The notes beneath the pieces are model-generated. The model was given only the letters and a program-made list of their open reading frames with translations. It ran no database searches and was not told the DNA's origin. The translations under genes were made by a program, and so were the position numbers. Shown here piece after piece: positions 1-7,254 of a DNA stretch of 49,423 bases. Position 1 is the stretch's first letter. Each line of letters begins with the position of its first letter. Source of the stretch: Chloroflexota bacterium (GTDB lineage: Bacteria; Chloroflexota; Dehalococcoidia; JACQUO01); the NCBI GenBank assembly GCA_016210205.1, contig JACQUO010000033.1, positions 1 to 49,423 of the forward strand, read 5' to 3'.

Positions 1-190
1 GGCGTCCCCATAACCTGGAGGGAGAGGGGGAAGAGAGAGGAGGACTGGGGGACACCCCCAAACCCCCGGCAGGGGCCTTTCCCCTGCACCCCCAGTATGG
101 CGTCCCCATAACCTGGAGGGAGAGGGGGAGGGGAAAAGGACTCGGGGACACCCCCAGACCCCCCGCGGGGGGCTTCGCCCCCTGCACCAC
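1..190. repeat. Two tandem copies of the GC-rich palindromic intergenic repeat
   Basis: Two consecutive copies of a roughly 95-base unit run from 1-99 and 100-190. Each starts with GGCGTCCCCATAACCTGGAG and continues through a G-rich stretch, a GGGGGACACCCCC palindrome and a C-rich hairpin (ggggcttcgcccc type). The same words recur at about a dozen places in the window. The first copy is probably cut by the window edge. No coding potential is seen. Confidence 0.8.
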
Positions 191-318
191 GCACAGCTAA
201 ACGGCCCGAGTGGTGGGATATAAAGAGGTCCAGCTCACCATCGGAGTGAATTTCGGGATGAGTTCTAGGCAGGCCCCAAGGCCCTATGGGAAGGCCGGGG
301 CCGCCAAAGGAAGCGCTT

Positions 319-993
319 ATGCCTGAGGGGGATGCTCTCTACGCCATCGCCTCCCACCCGTTCTTCGCTGGCCTGGCGCCGGAGGTCCTGTCCCAAATCC
401 GCCCCCGCTTGAAGCTTCGCTCCTGCGGCCGGGGCGAGGTGGTCATCCTGGAGGGCCAGCCCTGTCAGGGGCTGTATTTCGTGCAGTCGGGGCACATCCG
501 CATCTTCAAGAGCTCCCCCGAGGGGCGGGAGCAGGTGCTGCGCATCATGGGGCCGGGGGACTCCTTCAACGAGGTCCCGGTCTTCGACGGCGGCCCTAAC
601 CCCGCCAGCGCCGACGCCCTGGAACCAGCCACCCTGCTGGTCTGGCCCCAGGAGCACGCCCTGGCCCTGGTGCGGGAATACCCCGAGTTGGCCGCCGCCA
701 TCCTTCAGGTCTTCGCCAGCCGCCTCCGCCACCTGGTGAACCTGGTGGAGGATCTCTCCTTCCTGCGGGTCACGGAGCGCATCGCTCGCATCTTACTCCA
801 GTATGCCTCACCGGGGAAGGGTGTGGCCGCGAGCCTGACCCAGCAGCAACTGGCCGCCCTGGCGGGCACCGCCCGGGAGATGGTGGGCCGCTCCCTCCGT
901 GCCCTGGAGGGCCGGGGGGCCATCAAGGTGGAGCGGGGACGCATCCAAATCCTGGACCCTAAAGCTCTGGAGGAGATGCTCCAGAGGCCATGA
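319..993 (+). CDS. Crp/Fnr family transcriptional regulator
   Basis: This is a one-component regulator of the Crp/Fnr family, about 224 residues. The N-terminal two thirds is a cyclic-nucleotide-binding-type beta barrel (GRGEVVILEGQPCQGLYFVQSG, split here as GRGEVVILEG and GLYFVQSG), followed by a dimer helix. A C-terminal winged helix has the recognition-helix pattern TQQQLAALAGTAREMVGRSL. I see no Fnr-type four-cysteine cluster, so oxygen sensing through Fe-S is unlikely. I chose ATG 319 because AAAGGAAG lies about 6 bases upstream; an in-frame ATG at 286 would add 11 unlikely residues. It precedes a membrane protein, a DUF1858 gene and a ScdA-N gene, so it may control an NO or redox response (inference). 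Confidence 0.9.
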   Translation: MPEGDALYAIASHPFFAGLAPEVLSQIRPRLKLRSCGRGEVVILEGQPCQGLYFVQSGHIRIFKSSPEGREQVLRIMGPGDSFNEVPVFDGGPNPASADALEPATLLVWPQEHALALVREYPELAAAILQVFASRLRHLVNLVEDLSFLRVTERIARILLQYASPGKGVAASLTQQQLAALAGTAREMVGRSLRALEGRGAIKVERGRIQILDPKALEEMLQRP

Positions 994-1027
994 GAACGGG
1001 CTTGGTCCTGGCCTGCGCCCTCTGGGT

Positions 1028-1184
1028 CTGGTGTCGCGTCACCAAAGTGAGGATACCTCACCCCTTGGCCCCCTCTCTGGGGGACACCCCTTCGCTTCGC
1101 TCAAGGGCAGGCCTCAGCCCCGCCTGCGGGGGCTTCGCCTCCGGCACCCCCGTTTGGCGTCCCCATGATATGGCAGGCCTCTAG
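1028..1184. repeat. MITE-like repeat element with CTAG-containing termini
   Basis: The left end CTGGTGTCGCGTCACCAAAG matches left ends near 39958 and 46207. The right end, ...ATGGCAGGCCTCTAG, is a degenerate form of the ATAACCTGACAGGACACTAG right ends at 20067 and 40225. Inside are a CTCACCCC tract, GGGGGACACCCC and a GCGGGGGCTTCGCC-type hairpin. Length is about 157 bases. It lies between the regulator gene and the small membrane protein gene. Confidence 0.6.
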
Positions 1185-1248
1185 GCTCCACCCTTCTGAG
1201 ACAAAAGTCACATACCAGGGGGCTTCCTAGCCTTAGGATGGAGGTGTT

Positions 1249-1662
1249 ATGAGCAGGACGACTTTAGGATTCATCTTCTCCAGCATGGTCTATCTGACCC
1301 TGGGGGTAGCCCTGGGGGTAGCTTTCCTGATATTCCCCGACCTGAAGGTCCTGCGCACCGTCCATGTCCACCTCAACCTGGTGGGCTTCGTCAGCTTCAT
1401 GATTTTCGGGGTGGCCTTCCACATCCTACCCCGCTTCAAGGGCCAGCCCCTTCACAGCGAGGGCCTGGCCTGGCTCCAGCTCTGGCTGGCCAATATCGGC
1501 CTGCTGGGGCTGGTGGCCTTCCAGTGCCTGGAGGTGCTGCACCTGGCTCGGGGAACTTGGCTCACCCTGGGGCTGGCCGCCTCGGGGGTCCTCCTGGGCC
1601 TATCTTTCTATCTCTTCCTGTACAACATGCTGCGGACTCTCACCGCCAAGGACGCGGAATAG
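1249..1662 (+). CDS. Small heme-copper-oxidase-subunit-I-like membrane protein
   Basis: This 137-residue protein is almost entirely hydrophobic, with four predicted membrane helices (roughly residues 5-29, 36-58, 72-94 and 102-125). The second helix carries the pattern VHVHLNLVGFVSFMIFGVAFHILPRF. This resembles the histidine-bearing helix of the cbb3/NorB branch of heme-copper oxidase subunit I, but the protein is far too short to be an oxidase. Small proteins of this kind are often found beside DUF1858/ScdA-type genes and Crp/Fnr regulators. A role in heme or NO handling is inference. An AGGATGGAGGTGTT stretch lies just before the ATG. It is followed 36 bases later by the DUF1858 gene, probably in one transcript. 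Confidence 0.7.
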   Translation: MSRTTLGFIFSSMVYLTLGVALGVAFLIFPDLKVLRTVHVHLNLVGFVSFMIFGVAFHILPRFKGQPLHSEGLAWLQLWLANIGLLGLVAFQCLEVLHLARGTWLTLGLAASGVLLGLSFYLFLYNMLRTLTAKDAE

Positions 1663-1698
1663 CCATTCAGGCAATAGGACGAACTAAGGAGGAATGAC

Positions 1699-1908
1699 AT
1701 GACGGAGAGCAAGGTCAAGTTCCACAAGAACATGCTCATCGGCGAGGTGGTCAAGCAGAGCCCCGAGGCCAGCAAGGTCATCGAGAAGTACTTCGGGCGC
1801 GGCTGCTTCACCTGCCCCGGCATCAAGATGGAGTCCTTGGCCTTCGGCTCCACCATGCACGGGGTGAAGGTGGACAAGCTGGTGGAAGAGCTGAACCAGC
1901 TAGTTTAG
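1699..1908 (+). CDS. DUF1858 domain protein
   Basis: A 69-residue single-domain protein. The pattern LIGEVVKQSPEASKVIEKYFGRGCFTC (shown in parts: LIGEVVKQSPEAS, GRGCFTCPG) matches DUF1858, a small all-helical domain. A CxxC pair (C-F-T-C, about residues 36-39) follows the 'K-Y-F-G-R-G' turn. DUF1858 often accompanies ScdA/hybrid-cluster and iron-sulfur repair proteins. The biochemical role is not established; metal or Fe-S binding by the cysteines is inference. AAGGAGGAATGAC gives a strong ribosome-binding site. It lies 9 bases upstream of the ScdA-N gene, so the two are surely co-transcribed. Confidence 0.85.
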   Translation: MTESKVKFHKNMLIGEVVKQSPEASKVIEKYFGRGCFTCPGIKMESLAFGSTMHGVKVDKLVEELNQLV

Positions 1909-1917
1909 GAGAAGGCT

Positions 1918-2130
1918 ATGAAGACAAGGGAGATAAGCGGCTCCACCCTCATCAACCAGGTGGTGCTGGCTCACCCGGAGACCCTGCCGGTGTTCCACCG
2001 CCACGGCATGGATTCCTGCTGCGGGGGCGCCCTGCCCCTAGAAAAAGTGGCCCAAGTCCACGAGGTGGACCTGGGCAAACTGCTCTCGGAGCTCCAGGAG
2101 GCCGTGGCCCGAAAGGCCAAATCCCTCTAA
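1918..2130 (+). CDS. ScdA N-terminal (DUF542/RIC-like) domain protein
   Basis: A 70-residue protein matching only the N-terminal domain of ScdA/RIC/YtfE, the iron-sulfur cluster repair proteins. The signature is HRHGMDSCCGGALPLEK, with the family's CCGG motif (about residues 35-38). The C-terminal hemerythrin-like di-iron domain of full RIC proteins is absent. In the full protein the domain is linked to repair of nitrosatively or oxidatively damaged clusters; the stand-alone form is less understood. AGGAGAAGGCT precedes ATG 1918. With the DUF1858 gene it forms a two-gene unit of CxxC/CCGG mini-proteins. Confidence 0.85.
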   Translation: MKTREISGSTLINQVVLAHPETLPVFHRHGMDSCCGGALPLEKVAQVHEVDLGKLLSELQEAVARKAKSL

Positions 2131-2285
2131 CAAGGTATCCCCTTGGGGGATGGGTTTAATATCTGAGGGACACCCCTTCGCTTCGCTCAAGGGCAGGCCC
2201 GAGACCCCCGTCAAAGGGGCTTCGCCCCTCGGAACACCCCTTTTTCAGCAGCCTGCTAAGCCCGCCATCTTTCTGCAACGGGAGG
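2131..2285. repeat. Intergenic GC-rich repeat, 'AAGGTATCCCCTT' subtype
   Basis: The element begins AAGGTATCCCCTTGGGGGAT and ends near CTTTTTCAGCAGCCTGCTAAG. The same start recurs inside the repeat near 40030, and the same TTTTTCAGCAGYCTG end recurs near 4157. It contains a GAGGGACACCCC palindrome and a GGGGCTTCGCCCC hairpin. It separates the plus-strand ScdA-N gene from the convergent TPR gene. Confidence 0.6.
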
Positions 2286-2295
2286 GGGGCCTCCT

Positions 2296-3120
2296 TCACT
2301 CCTCCTCGGGGGGCTCCCCCTCCTCTTCTGCCCCGCTGCGGCGAGGGGCGCTGAGCTCCTCCCCGCCTTCGATGGTGTATCCGGCCTCTTCATCCTCATC
2401 GCCCTCCTCCCCCAGTTCGTATCGGATGGGGCGCTCCTTCATGTAAGGGGCAAAGCCGTCGTGGGCTCGGGAGGGGAAGGAGGGTCTCCCCACCTGACTG
2501 GGGTCCTGGAAGGTCTCCCGGATGACGACTCTGACGCTGGACTCGTTAAGGCTGGCGATGGCGGCGGCATAGAGGTTCCCCCCCTCCATGAGGCGGACCA
2601 GCCGGAGCCCTAGCTTGGGCTCCACCTGGCCGATGTAGTCCCCCGAGGCCGTCGCCACCACCAGGTTCTGGCCCTCGGCCTTGAGCTTCACCTCGTCCCC
2701 CGCCACCAGGTCTAGCCAGTGCTCCTTGGGGCCTAGCTGCAATAAATCCGTGACCCCGGTCTTGCCCGTCTCCTCGATGAACAGCTCCGGCGATACCTGG
2801 CGGCGCTCCCGGCCGACCCCGTGGGCGGGCGGGGCGGGCATTTGCACGCTAAGCCGCTCCAGGTTCTTGCTGGCGATGCCGTTATAGGGGTCTAGCTTGA
2901 CGGCCTTCTGGTAGGCCTCCAGGGCCTCGTCCCGGCGGCCCAGCTCCATGAGGGCCTTGCCCAGGCGATTATAGGCGTCCACATCGGTGGGCGCCACCTC
3001 CAGGATGCTCTGGTTCACCAGCACCGCCTCTTCCCAGCGGCTCTGCATGGCCAGGACGATGGCCTCCTTGGCCTTCTGTCGCCTGAGGCGGGCTTTTTCA
3101 TCGGAGGGGAAATTTACCAT
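2296..3120 (-). CDS. TPR-repeat protein
   Basis: About 274 residues. After a basic N-terminus (KARLRRQKAKEAI) there are about two tetratricopeptide repeats (for example AYNRLGKALMELGRRDEALE), so a protein-protein interaction role is likely. The middle (about 140-240) is a beta-rich region of unknown fold, with phrases such as WLDLVAGDEVKLKAEGQNL. The C-terminus is an acidic low-complexity tail rich in Glu, ending in repeated Glu and Pro. I chose ATG 3120 (MVNFPSDEK) because GGGAGCGG lies about 5 bases upstream; an in-frame start at 3156 has no such site. The VOC gene lies 86 bases upstream on the same strand. No specific function is recognised. Confidence 0.75.
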   Translation of the reverse strand: MVNFPSDEKARLRRQKAKEAIVLAMQSRWEEAVLVNQSILEVAPTDVDAYNRLGKALMELGRRDEALEAYQKAVKLDPYNGIASKNLERLSVQMPAPPAHGVGRERRQVSPELFIEETGKTGVTDLLQLGPKEHWLDLVAGDEVKLKAEGQNLVVATASGDYIGQVEPKLGLRLVRLMEGGNLYAAAIASLNESSVRVVIRETFQDPSQVGRPSFPSRAHDGFAPYMKERPIRYELGEEGDEDEEAGYTIEGGEELSAPRRSGAEEEGEPPEEE

Positions 3121-3206
3121 TATTCCGCTCCCAAAGAGAGATAGGGCCGTGGTCAACCCAGGTCACGAGGGCCTGAGCCCGCCGCGGCGGCGAAGGGGGA
3201 CTACTC

Positions 3207-3611
3207 CTAGTGGGCTGAAGACACCTGCATGAGGATGCCCCGGGTGTGGCGGGGGCTGACATAGGCCACCTGGCGGGAGGGGTCCATCTCAAAAGCCTGC
3301 TCTCGCACATTCATTCCGGCCTTGTTCATGGCCTGGACATGGGCGGTCAGGTTGTCGGCTTCCAGGGAAATCATATAGACGCCCTCCCCCTGGGATTCCA
3401 GCCTCTTCACCATGGGGTGCTCCGCCGGAGCGCCGGCGGGCTGGATGAGCTCTACGTTGCCGTGCTCCAGTCGGAAGAAGGCGTTGATGAAGCCACCCCG
3501 TCCCTCCTTGCGCACCGTCTGGGGGGCGAAGCCCAGGATGGTGGTGTACTGGGCGATGGCCGCATCCAGGTCCTTGACCGCAATCACCAGGTTGGACACT
3601 CCTTTAATCAC
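3207..3611 (-). CDS. VOC family protein (methylmalonyl-CoA epimerase/glyoxalase-like)
   Basis: A 134-residue protein with two beta-alpha-beta-beta-beta units of the vicinal oxygen chelate superfamily. It starts with the typical NLVIAVKDLDAAIAQYTTIL and contains ...FFRLEHGNVELIQPAG in the first half. Length and the HGNVELIQP phrase resemble methylmalonyl-CoA epimerases, but the exact reaction cannot be assigned from sequence alone. The superfamily usually binds a divalent metal through His and Glu. It lies upstream of the TPR gene on the same strand with an 86-base gap, so co-transcription is possible. Confidence 0.8.
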   Translation of the reverse strand: MIKGVSNLVIAVKDLDAAIAQYTTILGFAPQTVRKEGRGGFINAFFRLEHGNVELIQPAGAPAEHPMVKRLESQGEGVYMISLEADNLTAHVQAMNKAGMNVREQAFEMDPSRQVAYVSPRHTRGILMQVSSAH

Positions 3612-3719
3612 CGCAGCCTCCTTCTCTCTCTTGCCGCTCTTTCCCCGCGGGCCAGCCTACAATTTGGAGACAGCAGATTAACGCATCCTGGCGGCAAAGT
3701 CAACCCCCCGAAACAGGCC

Positions 3720-3930
3720 GTTTAGCAACGCCTGGCGACCATCCCCCTGACCCCCTTCCTGACCAGGAAGGGGGAATTGAGTGAAGCCGGAGGACACCGC
3801 CAGGCCCCCGCCAAAGGGCTGCGCCCTCTGGACTCCCCTATCCTATCCCTGACAGGAGATTGCTGGGGAACGCCCCTTCGTCCGCCTGCGGCAGGCAGAG
3901 CCCCCTTATAACCCCGTTTCTAAACGCTCT
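3720..3930. repeat. Intergenic GC-rich palindromic repeat
   Basis: Contains CCCCCTTCCTGACCAGGAAG (inverted repeat), a GGAGGACACCGCC variant of the core palindrome, a CCCCCGCCAAAGGGCTGCGCC hairpin in pieces, and CTGGACTCCCC as in other copies at 25970 and 32380. It fills much of the 577-base gap between the divergent VOC and ruvB genes. No coding sequence is seen in the gap. Confidence 0.55.
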
Positions 3931-3993
3931 TTATGACAGATTGGCCTGAAAGGGGGGGATGCTGGGCCGACCCCAATTTCCCTTCTTCTCATC

Positions 3994-4023
3994 CTGGCTA
4001 CAAGCTGGGACGTCTGCTATAAT
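3994..4023 (+). promoter_or_regulatory. Weak candidate promoter for ruvB
   Basis: A TATAAT hexamer sits at 4018-4023, about 170 bases before ruvB. The -35 region 17-18 bases upstream (CTGGCTA) is a poor match, so this is only a candidate. Confidence 0.3.
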
Positions 4024-4074
4024 TGAACCGTTGAACTATTCGTGTGGAGACCGCTGAAATAGTCTATGTCAACC

Positions 4075-4180
4075 CTCTATTCCCCCCAGTCTTGGGGGAC
4101 AAAAGGAATCTGGGGGACACCCCCAGACCCCTGGCAGGAAGTATTCTGCGCCTCTTTTTCAGCAGTCTGGTATGGCCTTA
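4075..4180. repeat. Intergenic GC-rich repeat upstream of ruvB
   Basis: Contains CTGGGGGACACCCCCAGACC, the core palindrome of the family. It ends with CTCTTTTTCAGCAGTCTGG, the same end as the copy at 2131-2285. It stops just before the ruvB start. Confidence 0.6.
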
Positions 4181-4188
4181 GCGCCTGA

Positions 4189-5265
4189 TTGAGCCCGATG
4201 AAAGCACCCCAACCCGAGCGCATTCTCTCTCCCAAGCTCAAGGCCGAGGACTCCGTCCTGGAGCGCAGCCTGCGCCCCAAGCGCCTGGATGAGTATGTGG
4301 GTCAGGACAAGCTCAAGGCGAACTTGCGCATCGCCCTGGCCGCGGCCCAGGCCCGGGGCGAGGCCCTGGACCACATCCTCCTCTATGGGCCTCCGGGCCT
4401 GGGGAAGACCACCCTGGCCAACATCATCGCTGCGGAGATGGGGGTGAACCTGCGCATCACCTCTGGCCCTGCCATCGAGCGGCCCGGGGATCTGGCGGCC
4501 ATCATCACCAACCTCCAGCAGCACGACATCCTCTTCATCGACGAAATCCACCGTTTGAGCCGGGCTGTGGAGGAGGTGCTTTACCCGGCCCTGGAGGACT
4601 TCGCCCTGGACATCGTCATCGGCAAGGGGGCGGGGGCCCGGAGCCTGCGGCTCCACCTGCCCCAGTTCACCCTGATTGGGGCCACCACCCGCTACGCCCA
4701 GCTCAGCCCGCCCCTGCGGGACCGCTTTGGCGCCGTCTATCGCCTGGACTTTTACCGGGAGGAGGACATCGCCGCCATCCTGGCCCGCTCCGCGGCCATA
4801 TTGGGGGTGCAGCTGGAGGAGGCGGGCCGCCAAGAGATAGCCTGCCGGGCCCGGGGCACGCCCCGGGTGGCCAACCGCCTCCTCAAGCGGGTGCGGGACT
4901 ATGCCCAGGTCAAGGCCCAGGGGGCTGTCACCCTGGAGGTGGCCGTAGCAGCCCTGGCGCTCCTGGAGGTGGACAGCCTGGGCCTGGATGAGGTGGACCA
5001 CCGGGTGCTGCGGGCCATCGTGGACAAGTTCGGGGGGGGGCCGGTGGGCCTGGAGACCATCGCCGCGGCCATCAGCGAGGAGTCTGACACCATCATGGAT
5101 GTCTATGAGCCGTATCTGCTCCAGCTGGGCTTCCTGGAGCGCACCCCTCGGGGACGGCTGGCCACTCCGCGGGCCTACGAGCACCTGGGAATCCCCTATC
5201 CCGGCCAGGCCCCTGGGGCCGACGCGGGGCCGGCCCAGGGTCGGCTCTGGGCCCCCCGAGAGTAG
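4189..5265 (+). CDS. ruvB: Holliday junction branch migration helicase RuvB
   Basis: RuvB is the hexameric AAA+ motor that drives branch migration of Holliday junctions with RuvA. The sequence shows the RuvB N-terminus ([12 protein letters not shown]), Walker A GPPGLGKT (about 67-74), Walker B FIDEIH (about 116-121), sensor 1 [20 protein letters not shown] with the arginine-finger region, and the C-terminal winged helix. Full length is about 355 residues, normal for the family. The start is uncertain: TTG 4189 or ATG 4198, neither with a strong ribosome-binding site. ruvA and ruvC are not adjacent. The MFS gene begins 8 bases after the stop, so they are likely co-transcribed. Confidence 0.97.
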   Translation: MSPMKAPQPERILSPKLKAEDSVLERSLRPKRLDEYVGQDKLKANLRIALAAAQARGEALDHILLYGPPGLGKTTLANIIAAEMGVNLRITSGPAIERPGDLAAIITNLQQHDILFIDEIHRLSRAVEEVLYPALEDFALDIVIGKGAGARSLRLHLPQFTLIGATTRYAQLSPPLRDRFGAVYRLDFYREEDIAAILARSAAILGVQLEEAGRQEIACRARGTPRVANRLLKRVRDYAQVKAQGAVTLEVAVAALALLEVDSLGLDEVDHRVLRAIVDKFGGGPVGLETIAAAISEESDTIMDVYEPYLLQLGFLERTPRGRLATPRAYEHLGIPYPGQAPGADAGPAQGRLWAPRE

Positions 5266-5272
5266 AGCGGCC

Positions 5273-6463
5273 ATGCCCTCTATGGCCACTCCGGCCCGGC
5301 AGGAGCGGCTCTTCACGCCGCCGTTCCTGCTGACCTCTGCTTCCACCTTCGCCTTCTTCAGCAGCTTTCAGTTGCAGCTGCCCACCCTGCCTCTCTACAT
5401 TCTCTTCATCGGCGGCAACGAGTCCCAAATAGGGCTAATCCTGGGTATTTTCACCGTCACTAGCATCACCCTACGCCCCTTCGTGGGGCGGGCCAGCGAT
5501 GTGCGCGGGCGGCGTATCTTCATGCTGGTGGGGGCCATCATCTTCATCGTTGCCCCCCTGCTATATGGCATCACCAGCTCTATCCCCATACTGTTGGCCT
5601 TGCGGCTGTTCCACGGGGTAGGCATCGCCTGCTTCACCACTACGACCACCGCCCTCATCGCGGACATATCCCCTGTCCGTCGGCGCGGCGAGGCCATGGG
5701 CTACTTCGGCATGTTCAGCAACCTGGCTATGGCCATAGCCCCCGCCCTGGGCATAGTCATCCTCACCGCCACCAACTTCGTCATCCTCTTCGTAGCCTCC
5801 GCCGGGCTGGCCTTGCTGGCATTGATACTGGCTTTTTTTATCCGTGAGCCTCGCGGCCAGGGGGCAGCGAACAACAATCGGGCGGCCCTTTTCAGCCGGC
5901 CCGCCCTTATCCCCACCCTGCTGGTCACCTGCCTCACCCTCACCTACGGGGCGGTAATCTCTTTTCTACCTCTCTACGCCGTGGAGCACGGGCTGGCCAA
6001 CCCAGGGTTCTTCTTCACCGCCTATGCTGTGGCCCTCATCCTGGCCCGGGCCGTGGCAGGGAACCTCTCCGACCGTTTCGGGCGTGGCCCTGTGCTCCTG
6101 CCCGGATTCCTGGTGCTGGCCGTGGCCACCGGGCTCCTGGGAATGGCCACCTCTCTGACCGCTCTCCTGCTCCTGGGTTTCCTCTACGGCGTAGGCTTTG
6201 GGTCCATCCACCCTGCCCTTTCGGCCTACCTTCTGGACCACATCGGCGGGGAATCGAAGGGAGCCGCTATGGGGACATTCACAGCCGGTTTCGACCTGGG
6301 CATCGGGGCCGGCTCCATAGTGGGCGGGTTCCTGGCCGAGGGGATGGGCCTGAGCCTGATGTTCGGCCTGGCGGCCCTGCCGGCCCTGGCGGGCCCGGTC
6401 ATCTTCGTAATTCGAGAGAGGGGTTGGGGCCTCAATCGGGCCCAGGGTGCGGAACATGGCTGA
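5273..6463 (+). CDS. Major facilitator superfamily transporter
   Basis: About 396 residues with roughly 12 predicted membrane helices, an inner-membrane secondary transporter. The MFS motif A between helices 2 and 3 is present (RPFVGRASDVRGRR), as is its second-half counterpart (AGNLSDRFGRGP). That indicates a true MFS carrier. The substrate cannot be read from the sequence; the closest general type is a drug/metabolite efflux-like MFS. The start ATG 5273 lies just after the ruvB stop codon; ATG 5282 is an alternative. The end overlaps the start of queH by 8 bases, so ruvB, this gene and queH look like one operon. Confidence 0.9.
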   Translation: MPSMATPARQERLFTPPFLLTSASTFAFFSSFQLQLPTLPLYILFIGGNESQIGLILGIFTVTSITLRPFVGRASDVRGRRIFMLVGAIIFIVAPLLYGITSSIPILLALRLFHGVGIACFTTTTTALIADISPVRRRGEAMGYFGMFSNLAMAIAPALGIVILTATNFVILFVASAGLALLALILAFFIREPRGQGAANNNRAALFSRPALIPTLLVTCLTLTYGAVISFLPLYAVEHGLANPGFFFTAYAVALILARAVAGNLSDRFGRGPVLLPGFLVLAVATGLLGMATSLTALLLLGFLYGVGFGSIHPALSAYLLDHIGGESKGAAMGTFTAGFDLGIGAGSIVGGFLAEGMGLSLMFGLAALPALAGPVIFVIRERGWGLNRAQGAEHG

Positions 6464-7034
6464 GGAGAAGGCTCGGGAGGAAATCCTCCTCCACGCCTGC
6501 TGCGGCCCCTGCAGCACCTACAGCGTGAGCCGCTTGCGGGAGCTGGGGCTGACCCCCACCGGCTACTGGTGGAATCCCAATATCCACCCCTTCATGGAGC
6601 ATGAGCGCCGCCGCCAGTCCCTGGGGGACCTGGCTCAGAAGATGAGGCTACCCCTCATTGAGGGGAAGGGCTACGAGATGGTGGAGTTCTTGCGGCGGGT
6701 CACGGGTAAGGAGGGGGACCGCTGCGGCGACTGCTATCTGTTCCGGCTGGGCCAGGCCGCCCAGGCCGCCAAAGAAGCCGGCTTCAGGGCCTTCACCACC
6801 ACCCTGCTGATTTCCCCCTATCAGCGCCACGGCCTGCTCAAGGAGGTGGGCCAGCAGGCAGGACGGGAGCACGGGGTGGAGTTCTTCTACGAGGACCTGC
6901 GGAAGGGGTTCGGGGAGAGCCGCCGGATGACCAAGGAGCTGGGCCTCTACCGCCAGCAGTATTGCGGGTGCATCTACAGTGAGTGGGAGCGCTACGGCGG
7001 GGTGAAGCTGGGGGAGGGTTTCCGCTGGGCGTGA
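6456..7034 (+). CDS. queH: Epoxyqueuosine reductase QueH
   Basis: QueH (formerly DUF208) reduces epoxyqueuosine to queuosine in tRNA, the last step of queuosine synthesis, and is unrelated in sequence to QueG. The family cysteines are visible: HACCGPCS near the N-terminus (about residues 14-20), GDRCGDCYLF in the middle, and QQYCGCIYSE near the end. These bind an Fe-S cluster and a metal in characterised members. Length, 192 residues, is typical. ATG 6456 overlaps the MFS gene; GTG 6447 is an alternative start. The rest of the queuosine pathway is not in this window. Confidence 0.93.
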   Translation: MAEEKAREEILLHACCGPCSTYSVSRLRELGLTPTGYWWNPNIHPFMEHERRRQSLGDLAQKMRLPLIEGKGYEMVEFLRRVTGKEGDRCGDCYLFRLGQAAQAAKEAGFRAFTTTLLISPYQRHGLLKEVGQQAGREHGVEFFYEDLRKGFGESRRMTKELGLYRQQYCGCIYSEWERYGGVKLGEGFRWA

Positions 7035-7082
7035 GGGGACGCACCCCCTCTCCACTCTCACAGCACATCTACAGATGTCCCC

Positions 7083-7140
7083 CTGAGCGTAGCGAAGGGT
7101 CTAAGCCCTCTGCCTCCTGGAGATTCTTCGCTGGGCTCAG
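7083..7140. repeat. REP-like inverted repeat (CTGAGCGTAGCGAAG type)
   Basis: CTGAGCGTAGCGAAG (7083-7097) is paired with CTTCGCTGGGCTCAG (7126-7140), an imperfect inverted repeat with a 28-base interior. Related words (CTTCGCTTCGCTCAAG) occur inside repeats at about 1090 and 2170. It lies between queH and cooS. Confidence 0.6.
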
Positions 7141-7178
7141 TATGATATGGGGAAGTATGACGCTTCAGGGTACAATCG

Positions 7179-7208
7179 TTGACACCCTTTATGCCTTTAT
7201 AGTAAGAT
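7179..7208 (+). promoter_or_regulatory. Sigma-70-type promoter of cooS
   Basis: TTGACA (7179-7184), an 18-base spacer and TAAGAT (7203-7208). It lies about 46 bases before the cooS start codon, which has a strong AAGGGGAGG ribosome-binding site at 7239-7247. Confidence 0.75.
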
Positions 7209-7254
7209 TAAATTTGCGGTCTACGCAGATTCATCCTTAAGGGGAGGTTTTTTT

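Noticed and set aside
1-190. CRISPR array
   Set aside because: There are repeated units, but they are about 95 bases long, imperfect, without uniform spacers, and the same repeat is scattered through the window.
4988-5272. Extended N-terminus of the MFS transporter overlapping ruvB
   Set aside because: The extra 95 residues are ruvB sequence in another frame. The membrane protein begins at ATG 5273.
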